Below are positions 1 to 5,283 of a DNA stretch of 7,971 nt, in pieces (position 1 is the first letter of the stretch; each line of letters starts with the position of its first letter). This DNA is from JBFHKO01 sp041595355 (GTDB lineage: Bacteria > Pseudomonadota > Gammaproteobacteria > Enterobacterales > Aeromonadaceae): the NCBI GenBank assembly GCA_041595355.1, contig JBFHKO010000117.1, positions 1 through 7,971 of the forward strand, read 5' to 3'. The translations under genes and the position numbers were made by a program. The notes under the pieces were generated by a model, which was not told where the DNA came from, made no database searches, and saw nothing but the letters and a program-made list of their open reading frames with translations.

Positions 1-627
1 CACATGCCCGGCCTGCCAGACCATCAGGGTGGTGATATCGCCAAAGGGGCTGAAGGCGCCGCCGGCATTGGCGGCCACCACTATGTTGATGCAGGCCAGG
101 TTGACGAAACGCGGGTTATCGCTGCCCAGCTTCAGGACCACGCTGCACATGAGCAAGGCCGTGGTCAAGTTGTCCGCCACCGGTGAAATGATGAATGCCA
201 GGCCGCCGGTGAGCCAAAACAGGATGCGATAGTCGAAGCCGCGATTCAGCATCCAGGCCTGCAGGGCGTCGAACAGTCGCCGCTCCTCCAGGGCATTGAT
301 GTAGGTCATCGCCACCAGCAGGAACAGCAGCAGCTGGGTGTACTCCAGCAGGTTGTGCTCCAGTGCCTGCCGCGCCAGCTCGGACTCGCCCAGGCGTTGA
401 TAGGTCAGGCCCAGCAGCAGCCAGATCAGCCCCGCCGCCAGCAACACGGGTTTGGACTTGCGCAGCCCCAGAAACTCTTCGCCCATCACCATCAGGTAGG
501 CCAGCACAAACAGGGCCAGGCAGGCATAACCTACCATGCTTTGGGTCATATCCGGGCCACTGGCGGCCCAGCCGGGGGCGGCCACCAGGGCCAGGGGCAG
601 CGCCATCCAGCGCGAGAAGTGGAGCAT
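1..627 (-). CDS. nhaD: Na+/H+ antiporter NhaD (5' part, cut by window edge)
   Basis: Sodium:proton antiporter of the inner membrane (NhaD family, ion transporter superfamily), which expels Na+ or Li+ in exchange for protons. The reading frame stays open for 209 codons to the window edge, so the C-terminal half is missing. Visible are an N-terminal hydrophobic segment (residues about 7-23) ending in Ala-rich, signal-peptide-like sequence, then membrane helices near 30-50, 60-74 and 93-109. Two family signatures follow: SPVADNLTTAL (148-158) and NAGGAFSPFGDITTLMVWQ (187-205). As I recall them, the functionally important residues of Vibrio cholerae NhaD (H93, S150, D154, N155, N189, D199, T201, T202, H210) all fall here at a constant offset of -2 (H91, S148, D152, N153, N187, D197, T199, T200, H208). 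The ATG at 625-627 has a good Shine-Dalgarno, AAGGAG (635-640 on the complement), 7 nt away. It is divergent from the membrane protein at 870. Confidence 0.93.
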   Translation of the reverse strand, partial: MLHFSRWMALPLALVAAPGWAASGPDMTQSMVGYACLALFVLAYLMVMGEEFLGLRKSKPVLLAAGLIWLLLGLTYQRLGESELARQALEHNLLEYTQLLLFLLVAMTYINALEERRLFDALQAWMLNRGFDYRILFWLTGGLAFIISPVADNLTTALLMCSVVLKLGSDNPRFVNLACINIVVAANAGGAFSPFGDITTLMVWQAGHV

Positions 628-701
628 GCTCTCTCTCCTTGTTGTGGCATGGGGCCCGCGGCCGGCAAGCGCAGCCTGAAGGGGCCTCTGGAACCTTGTC
701 T

Positions 702-707
702 ATTATT
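702..707 (-). promoter_or_regulatory. Possible -10 element for nhaD
   Basis: The complement reads AATAAT, a 5/6 match to the sigma70 -10 box, about 75 nt upstream of the nhaD start. I could not find a convincing -35 hexamer at 16-18 nt, so this is a weak call. The divergent region 628-869 holds this element and the better promoter at 805-833, and nothing else I can name. Confidence 0.2.
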
Positions 708-804
708 GTCGCTAAGCGGCGGCAGTGATGTGATGCAGCTAAAGGGGCGGGCGACAGGTGCACAACAGGCGAGTGCCGATGGAGGCCTTTTCGGGCGCTG
801 GCGG

Positions 805-833
805 CTGTCATCCGCGGGCAAAGCGCCTATAAT
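805..833 (+). promoter_or_regulatory. Sigma70 promoter for the 870 membrane protein gene
   Basis: A perfect -10 hexamer TATAAT (828-833) lies 17 nt downstream of CTGTCA (805-810), a 4/6 match to the -35 consensus. Predicted transcription start is about 840. The leader would be about 30 nt to the ATG at 870, or about 84 nt to the ATG at 924. Confidence 0.65.
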
Positions 834-869
834 GCTCGCCCCCTATCGTTTGCAAGCCGAATCCGCCTC

Positions 870-1889
870 ATGTCCTCAACTCTGCTCCATCCGCCCGTGC
901 GTTACCCCAAGGGACCGCTTGCCATGACGGTCGTCTATGGCTTCACTGGCGGCGCCATCCTCACCTCCATCGTCTTTTCCCTGTTGCTGTTTCTTTCCAT
1001 CGACAAGGATCCCCTGATGATGGGGCTGTTCGGTGCCCTGGCCGTGATCTTCGAGCTGGGCAAGTTTTATGTCTGGTATGAGCTTGGCGAGCGCCGGGCG
1101 CGCAGGGATGGCTGGGGAACCTGCTATGCCTTCCTGTTCTATGCCGTGCTGGCGATTATCTCCATTGGCGGCAGCATCGGCGGCATCAGCAGCGCCACCG
1201 ACAGCGCCTATCGCCAGGAAGAGGCCCGTCAGCGGCAGGAGGCCAGTTACGATCTGCGCATCGCGGCCATAGAGCAGGAGATCACCCTCAACGAAGAGGC
1301 GGCCCGGCGTTACATCGAGCTCAACCGTATTTCCACCGGCCTGAGCCAGATGACCAAACGCAATCAGGTGCTGCGGGAACAGCAGCAGGTGTTGCGCGAA
1401 GAGCGCGCCCGCCTGCCCGTCGAGCACCAGGCCTCGATGCTGAGCCTGATTGCCGGCCTGGCCGGCGGCATGCAGCTGAACGAAGGACAGGTGCAGTTCT
1501 GGCTGATCGTGGCGCTGTCCATACTGCTGGATTTCTTCACGGCCTTCTTCATCGGTGTCATCGGTGATGAAATGCGCTTTCGACGCCATGAACGGCGACG
1601 ACACGAGGCGGCGGCCGTGACGCCGGTGGCGTTGGCCGTGCCGCCCATCCCGGCTCCCCAGGCGCTGCCGAGCGAGGCGCTCGACGGCCAGCCGACGCCG
1701 CCCTCGGCCTATCAGCAGGTGCTGCAGGCGTTGAAACAGGGCGAGGTGGCCTGCTCCAAGACGGCGGTGGCCCGGCAACTGGCCCTGGCCGCCGATGAGA
1801 TAGATGCCATCTTCCACCGCCTGCTGGAGGAAAATGTGGTGCTGCGCAAACCCAATCGTCATTTCGAGCTGGCCGGCGACGCCTCGTAG
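870..1889 (+). CDS. Uncharacterised 4-TM membrane protein with coiled coil and C-terminal winged-helix-like domain
   Basis: I do not recognise this gene. The 339-residue product shows hydrophobic segments at about 21-44, 49-70, 84-106 and 210-231. Between helices 3 and 4 is a charged heptad-like helix (about 112-185, rich in E, Q, R, L). After helix 4 come a basic patch (RFRRHERRRHE, 236-246), a Pro/Ala linker (250-279) and a compact C-terminal segment (280-335). That segment reads as helix / SKTAVARQLAL helix / AADEIDAIFHRLLEEN helix / beta wing, as in winged helix-turn-helix domains. The positive-inside rule (basic loop ERRARRD at 74-80 and the patch after helix 4) puts both termini in the cytoplasm and the coiled coil in the periplasm. 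A membrane-bound sensor-regulator is one inference. The helix and coiled-coil layout also resembles DUF4407-type proteins, without a motif to confirm it. The start is uncertain: ATG 870 fits the promoter but lacks a Shine-Dalgarno, whereas ATG 924 (residue 19) has AAGGGA 9 nt upstream. Confidence 0.8.
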   Translation: MSSTLLHPPVRYPKGPLAMTVVYGFTGGAILTSIVFSLLLFLSIDKDPLMMGLFGALAVIFELGKFYVWYELGERRARRDGWGTCYAFLFYAVLAIISIGGSIGGISSATDSAYRQEEARQRQEASYDLRIAAIEQEITLNEEAARRYIELNRISTGLSQMTKRNQVLREQQQVLREERARLPVEHQASMLSLIAGLAGGMQLNEGQVQFWLIVALSILLDFFTAFFIGVIGDEMRFRRHERRRHEAAAVTPVALAVPPIPAPQALPSEALDGQPTPPSAYQQVLQALKQGEVACSKTAVARQLALAADEIDAIFHRLLEENVVLRKPNRHFELAGDAS

Positions 1890-1985
1890 CATCGCCTCTC
1901 CCGCTCGGGGCCGGGGCGGGGTGGCCGTCGGGGGATGATATTTTTCCTCTTTAGCTCGCTTTTCCACCGGAACATGCTAACTTGC

Positions 1986-2011
1986 CAGCCGGCTGCGGGT
2001 CCCCGGGACCC
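1986..2011. repeat. Two adjacent palindromes upstream of the lipoprotein gene
   Basis: CAGCCGGCTG (1986-1995) is a perfect 10-bp palindrome. It is followed at once by GGGTCCCCGGGACCC (1997-2011), a 7-bp inverted repeat around one central base. No T tract follows, so this is not a standard intrinsic terminator. It could be a factor-independent pause, an operator, or a leader structure for the gene starting at 2050. Alternatively it may be chance in GC-rich sequence. Confidence 0.4.
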
Positions 2012-2049
2012 GTGGCACCTACCCATTCAACCATTTATCGGAGTCTTTC

Positions 2050-2625
2050 ATGCGCGTATCCGCTGTACGCTTGCGCCCTGCCTTGATGGCGGCCTTTCTG
2101 TGTCTGTCGTTGTCGGCCTGCATGGCCCCGCTGCTGCTCGGGCCCCAGAGCCAGCTGATGTGGGCCCTGCTCAAGCCGCTGGTCGGCCTTGATCCCAACG
2201 AAGTGGATCTCTTCGAACAGCCGCTGATCAAGAGCCGCATGCAGCCGTTGCTGGGCGAGCACTATGCCACCACAGTCGCGCTGCTGAAGACCGCCAACCA
2301 GATACAGCAGGAAGGTCCGTTGTTCTATGCCCTCTCCAAGACCCCGGCGACCCAGGCCATGGCGGATCAGGCCGGTTTTGTGTGGAACTCAGAGACCAAC
2401 CAGATGGCGGTGCTGTTGCAGGCGCAGGGCAAGCAGCAGCTGTTTGCCGAGTCCGTGGCCGGGGCGGCAGGCGTGACCGCATCGGCCTGGCCGACGGCCA
2501 TGCAGGGGCTGCTCACTCCCGACGCCCTCGCCCAGCAGGCGGGCCAATCGGCGGCGACCGCCGTGGGCAACAGCCTGTCCAAGGTTGACACCGCCTTGCC
2601 GGTTCCGGCCGCGCTGACCCCCTAG
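2050..2625 (+). CDS. Uncharacterised lipoprotein, 191 aa
   Basis: The product begins with a classic type II signal peptide: basic n-region (MRVSAVRLRP), hydrophobic core (11-20) and lipobox L-S-A-C with the lipidated cysteine at residue 24. The residue after the cysteine is Met, not Asp, so the Lol rule predicts outer-membrane sorting. The mature part is about 168 residues, mostly helical and Gln/Ala/Leu-rich, with no further membrane segment and no family motif I recognise. The ATG at 2050 has GGAG 7 nt upstream (2039-2042), and the next in-frame ATG (residue 13) would destroy the signal peptide, so the start is secure. It lies 160 bp after the membrane protein gene and is followed by the inverted repeat at 2645-2690. 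It may be transcribed alone or by read-through. Function is unknown. Confidence 0.85.
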   Translation: MRVSAVRLRPALMAAFLCLSLSACMAPLLLGPQSQLMWALLKPLVGLDPNEVDLFEQPLIKSRMQPLLGEHYATTVALLKTANQIQQEGPLFYALSKTPATQAMADQAGFVWNSETNQMAVLLQAQGKQQLFAESVAGAAGVTASAWPTAMQGLLTPDALAQQAGQSAATAVGNSLSKVDTALPVPAALTP

Positions 2626-2644
2626 CCTGTACCGCAACACCCCG

Positions 2645-2690
2645 GAGCACCGATCCCGTTCAATGCATTGAATTCGTCGGATCGGTGCTC
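2645..2690. repeat. Long nested inverted repeat, candidate transcription terminator
   Basis: Perfect 12-bp arms GAGCACCGATCC (2645-2656) and GGATCGGTGCTC (2679-2690) enclose 22 nt. Those 22 nt contain a second perfect palindrome, TTCAATGCATTGAA (2659-2672). As RNA it would form a long stem with an asymmetric internal loop and an inner hairpin. It starts 20 bp after the lipoprotein stop codon and ends 57 bp before the stress-protein start. A terminator is the default reading, but there is no T run on either side (TAGCCT follows). A protein-binding site or a dispersed repeat element is also possible. Confidence 0.6.
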
Positions 2691-2747
2691 TAGCCTCATG
2701 GTATCCCGCTGCACCGCTCTCCCTTACTCTTGCTGGGGCTACCTGCC

Positions 2748-3614
2748 ATGGGCTATCGCAACATACTGCTGGCCGTCAATCTGGCCGTGGATCCGGTCTA
2801 CCTGCTGCAGCGCGCCGGCAAGTTTGCCCAGCGCTGCGATGCCCGGCTGCACCTCATCAGCGTGGTGCCGGCGGAGGAGCGGCTGGCTGATGCGCCGCTC
2901 GAGGCACGCCTTGCCCGCCTCAAATCCGAGAGTTTTGACTATCTGCGCAGCCTGTCGGTGGAGTTGCCCTGCCGGCTGGGGGTCTGCGAGGTGGTGTGCG
3001 GCGACCCCATCCGCGAGATAGAACTGGCCAGCCGGCAGCTCAATGCGGACTTGGTGATTGCCGGCCATCGGCAGAGTCGCAGTCTGCTGGCGCGTTTGCG
3101 CGACCAGACCGCCGAGCGGCTGCTGGGAGAGGGGCGCTACGATCTGCTGATCCTGGATGAGTCCGGCAGTTTCTGGCGTCCGCCGCTGCGGCTGGTGGTC
3201 TGCGTGGGGCTGGCAGACGAGGGCGAGCCGTTGCTATTGCGCGCCAGCCAGCTCAGCCAGGCCCTGGGGGCCCAGCTGCATCTGCTGCATGTGGTGGAGC
3301 CGGTGGCGGTGGCCCACTCCGGCCTGGAGCTGGAATACGATCCCACCGGCTGGCTGGTGGACCACCAGCAGCTGGCCGAGCAACAGCTGGCCCGCTGGGC
3401 CGCCGGGCTGCCTCAGCCACTGGCATCGGTCCGGGTGCTGATGGGGTCGGTCTCCCGCCTTGTCGCCGCCGAAGCCGCCGATCCCCGGGTCGCCCTGGTG
3501 ATACTGGGGCGCCACCGCAAGGGGGAACGGCGCCTGCTCGGCTCCCATGTGCATGCCATTTTGCGTCAGGGCGGCGGCGACATGCTGGTGATGTGTCACT
3601 CCGCCAGTGAGTAG
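2748..3614 (+). CDS. Tandem-domain universal stress protein (UspA/UspE-like)
   Basis: A cytoplasmic stress protein of 288 residues built from two UspA-type alpha/beta domains, about 1-138 and 145-284, the arrangement of E. coli UspE. Domain 1 opens with MGYRNILLAVNL, the usual first beta strand, and continues with LHLISVV (34-40) and DLVIAGHRQSRSLL (101-114). Domain 2 shows LRLVVCVGL (147-155), LHLLHVVEPV (177-186) and VALVILGRHRKGERRLLGS (248-266). The ATP-binding Usp signature, G-2x-G-9x-G-[ST], is broken in both. Domain 1 lacks it. Domain 2 keeps the last G-S (265-266) but has Arg for the second Gly, so nucleotide binding is doubtful. ATG 2748 is preferred over the in-frame TTG at 2730 because it matches the family N-terminus. 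The Shine-Dalgarno is weak (GGGG, 11 nt upstream). The 3' end overlaps the convergent ygfZ gene by 19 bp. It could be called uspE, but divergence makes the symbol unsafe. Confidence 0.88.
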   Translation: MGYRNILLAVNLAVDPVYLLQRAGKFAQRCDARLHLISVVPAEERLADAPLEARLARLKSESFDYLRSLSVELPCRLGVCEVVCGDPIREIELASRQLNADLVIAGHRQSRSLLARLRDQTAERLLGEGRYDLLILDESGSFWRPPLRLVVCVGLADEGEPLLLRASQLSQALGAQLHLLHVVEPVAVAHSGLELEYDPTGWLVDHQQLAEQQLARWAAGLPQPLASVRVLMGSVSRLVAAEAADPRVALVILGRHRKGERRLLGSHVHAILRQGGGDMLVMCHSASE

Positions 3615-4522
3615 GGCAGGGGACGCAGCTGCAGCCTGGCCAACGGCTCCTCCTTGAGGCGAAACCGGGCATTGGTCTCGGTATCCAGCGGCAGCACGGC
3701 GCTGAGCAGCAGCTGGCCATCACGCTGCCACACATCCACGACCACGCCGCCACGCCGCCACTGCTCGCCGAGCTGCACTTCCAGCACGGCACCGGGCGCT
3801 ACCGCCTGGCTGGCATGCCCCTCGAGGATGAACAGGGCACGGTTGTTGGCGCCGCGGTACTTGGCGCGCGCCACGGTTTCCTGGCCCAGGTAGCAGCCCT
3901 TGGTGAAGCTGATGCCGCCCAGGGCCTGCAGGTTGAGCATCTGGGGTATCCATTCCCCCTGGTGCACATCGGCCAGGTGTGGCAGACCGGCCAGGATCTC
4001 CAGCCCCCACCAGTCGGCCTCCGGCTGCGCCGGCAGAGCCGCCAGCGCGGGCGCCAGGCTGGGCGCGACCAGCAGCCAGCGATCGGGCTCGATACGGCAG
4101 GCCAGGCCACCGGGGATCAGGCCGCCGTCACCGGCCAGTCCCAGATGCTGCTGCATCAGTGCATCGGTGCCCTGACCGGCCAGCCCCACCACCGGCAGGG
4201 CGCTGCTGGCGTCATCCAGCTCCAGCTTGGAGAAAACGGCGTATTTCTTCAGCTCCGGCAACTGGCGGGCCAGCAGGCTGTGTTTGGTGAGCAGCAGCAG
4301 GCTCTCCTCGAGTACCAGCAGACGAAAATCGGCCCACATCTTGCCCTTGGCGTCGCAGTGGGCGCCCAGGCTCTGTTGGCCGGGGGCCAGGGCTTCTACA
4401 TCGCAGGTTACCTGGCTGTGCAGGTACTTGACCCGATCAGGGCCTTGCAGGCGAAGGACCGCCAGTTGCGTCAGCGCATAGCGGCTCGGCTGGGCGGGCA
4501 TCTTGAGTACGGGTGCTGTCAC
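3596..4522 (-). CDS. ygfZ: tRNA-modifying protein YgfZ (folate-binding, Fe-S related)
   Basis: YgfZ/CAF17/IBA57 family protein, related to the T-protein of glycine cleavage. It binds tetrahydrofolate and supports Fe-S enzymes such as MiaB, and hence tRNA thiomethylation, in the cytoplasm. The diagnostic motif K-G-C-Y-x-G-Q-E is intact at 208-215 (ISFTKGCYLGQETVARAKYRG context), including the conserved cysteine C210. The N-terminal folate-fold signatures LQGPDRVKYLHSQVTCDV (25-42) and GAHCDAKGKMWADFRL (53-68) are also present. Length 308 is slightly below the E. coli protein (about 326). The start is GTG at 4520-4522, with a good AGGA Shine-Dalgarno 8-9 nt upstream on the complement. An ATG at codon 8 has no such site. 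It converges with the stress protein gene at its 3' end and diverges from sdhE, as in many gammaproteobacteria. Its own promoter is called at 4556-4584. Confidence 0.95.
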   Translation of the reverse strand: MTAPVLKMPAQPSRYALTQLAVLRLQGPDRVKYLHSQVTCDVEALAPGQQSLGAHCDAKGKMWADFRLLVLEESLLLLTKHSLLARQLPELKKYAVFSKLELDDASSALPVVGLAGQGTDALMQQHLGLAGDGGLIPGGLACRIEPDRWLLVAPSLAPALAALPAQPEADWWGLEILAGLPHLADVHQGEWIPQMLNLQALGGISFTKGCYLGQETVARAKYRGANNRALFILEGHASQAVAPGAVLEVQLGEQWRRGGVVVDVWQRDGQLLLSAVLPLDTETNARFRLKEEPLARLQLRPLPYSLAE

Positions 4523-4555
4523 GTTGGACTTCCTGGTTAATGGAGTGTGATATTC

Positions 4556-4584
4556 ATGGTAAATAGGGCCACGTCATTTGTCAG
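4556..4584 (-). promoter_or_regulatory. Sigma70 promoter for ygfZ
   Basis: On the complement, CTGACA (4579-4584; 5/6 to TTGACA) is followed after 17 nt by TACCAT (4556-4561; 4/6 to TATAAT). Predicted start is about 4549, giving a leader of about 27 nt to the GTG at 4522 that contains the Shine-Dalgarno. Its -35 overlaps the sdhE -35 on the other strand. Confidence 0.5.
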
Positions 4585-4607
4585 CCGGAAAACAAGCTTG
4601 TTACCAT
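4578..4607 (+). promoter_or_regulatory. Sigma70 extended -10 promoter for sdhE-cptA
   Basis: TTGTCA (4578-4583; 5/6 to the -35 consensus), an 18-nt spacer, then TACCAT (4602-4607) preceded by TG one base upstream (4599-4600), an extended -10. Predicted start is about 4614, so the leader is about 26 nt and carries the AGGAG Shine-Dalgarno before GTG 4640. Confidence 0.55.
4591..4602. promoter_or_regulatory. Perfect 12-bp palindrome in the sdhE promoter spacer (possible operator)
   Basis: AACAAGCTTGTT is a perfect 12-bp palindrome. It sits between the -35 and -10 elements of the sdhE promoter and touches the first base of TACCAT. This is where a repressor dimer would block RNA polymerase. I do not recognise the sequence as a known operator, and it could be chance. 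Confidence 0.35.
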
Positions 4608-4639
4608 CAGGGCCGGTTCTTTTGCCCCAGGAGTTCATC

Positions 4640-4903
4640 GTGTCCGATTGCCATGCATTATCACGCCTGCGCTGGGCCTGCCGTCGCGGCATGCTGGAGC
4701 TGGATGTGCTGTTGGCTCCCTTCGCCGAGCAGGATTACCCGGGGCTGGCGCCAGCCCAGCAGCAGGCATTCCAGCAGTTGTTGCAGCACTCGGACCTGGA
4801 GTTGTTTCGCTGGCTGCTGCGACGTGAACAACCGGCCGCGCCGGCCCTGCAACAGATCATCGGAGTGATCCTTGAGCGCCATGAAGCACGTCATGCGGTT
4901 TGA
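4640..4903 (+). CDS. sdhE: FAD assembly factor SdhE (CptB/YgfY)
   Basis: Small cytoplasmic chaperone of the SdhE/SDH5 family that promotes covalent FAD attachment to the flavoprotein subunits SdhA and FrdA. The 87-residue product is the usual length (E. coli about 88). It carries the hallmark motif, here ACRRGMLELDVLLAPF, with R16-G17-x-x-E20 intact. The distal helices include DLELFRWLL, matching the family's PDLFxWL element. The start is the GTG at 4640-4642 with AGGAG 6 nt upstream. The frame extends upstream to ATG 4547, but that part precedes the predicted transcription start and does not resemble the family. Its 3' end overlaps cptA by 23 bp, implying translational coupling. The same protein was also described as the antitoxin CptB of a CptAB toxin-antitoxin pair; the flavinylation role is better established. 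Confidence 0.95.
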   Translation: MSDCHALSRLRWACRRGMLELDVLLAPFAEQDYPGLAPAQQQAFQQLLQHSDLELFRWLLRREQPAAPALQQIIGVILERHEARHAV

Positions 4904-5255
4904 GCCCTCGGCTCACCATCAACAGATACTGGTGGCCGGACACCTGCTGCTGGGCTGGCTGGCCTGGCAATGGTTGCATGGCCACTATTGGAGTCTGTTT
5001 CTGCTGGCCTGGGGGCTGAGTCTGGGCTGGTCGCTGTATCAGGCGCATCACAGGCGCGGTGCACTGGTGCTGCGTGGCGGCGAGATCCTGTGGCAGGGGC
5101 GCAGCTACGTCCTGGGGGCGGGCTCGCGGGTGGGGCACGGTTTTCTGTGGCTGGCGCTGCAGGGCGAACGCCCGGTCAGGCTCTGGCTGTTCGCCGACAG
5201 CCTGACCGAGGCCGACTATCGGCGCCTGGCCAGGCAGATCCATCTGCAGTATTGA
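4881..5255 (+). CDS. cptA: YgfX/CptA family inner-membrane protein
   Basis: Inner-membrane protein of 124 residues encoded as the partner of SdhE. Two closely spaced hydrophobic helices (about 15-33 and 36-54) form a hairpin. The C-terminal domain is cytoplasmic (about 60-124), beta-rich, and contains the family-like stretch LRGGEILWQGRSYVL and ends in LTEADYRRLARQIHLQ. In E. coli the protein (YgfX) was reported as a toxin, CptA, that affects FtsZ and MreB and is countered by SdhE. In Serratia it affects pigment and redox phenotypes. The toxin role is debated. ATG 4881 starts inside sdhE, so translation is probably coupled. An in-frame TTG at 4872 is a weaker alternative. It ends 28 bp from the convergent nadB stop, with no strong terminator between them: only a CCAAAGC/GCTTGG stem with one bulged base (5259-5279) and no T run. 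Confidence 0.88.
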   Translation: MKHVMRFEPSAHHQQILVAGHLLLGWLAWQWLHGHYWSLFLLAWGLSLGWSLYQAHHRRGALVLRGGEILWQGRSYVLGAGSRVGHGFLWLALQGERPVRLWLFADSLTEADYRRLARQIHLQY

Positions 5256-5283
5256 CTGCCAAAGCTGGGCTCCGCTTGGGAGC

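Noticed and set aside
1900..1920. CCCGC ... GCGGG stem just after the membrane protein stop
   Set aside because: Only 5 bp with an 11-nt loop, and the nearest T run is 20 nt further on. In such GC-rich sequence this is expected by chance and is not a credible terminator.
876..1967. A 363-codon frame on the minus strand opposite the membrane protein gene
   Set aside because: The plus-strand frame has a promoter, coherent membrane helices and a coiled coil. The minus frame has His/Gln/Gly-rich shadow composition and no plausible domains.
1969..1974. GGAACA before the lipoprotein gene as a sigmaE -35
   Set aside because: No TCTGA-like -10 follows at about 16 nt, so the lipoprotein gene cannot be assigned to the sigmaE regulon from sequence.
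3815..4540. A 241-codon plus-strand frame opposite ygfZ
   Set aside because: ygfZ on the minus strand has its diagnostic KGCYxGQE motif and a good ribosome site. The opposite frame is Gln-rich shadow sequence that would also cover the divergent promoter.
4547..4639. Upstream in-frame extension of sdhE from ATG 4547
   Set aside because: It adds 31 residues not seen in the SdhE family, precedes the predicted transcription start, and overlaps the ygfZ promoter. GTG 4640 has a proper AGGAG.
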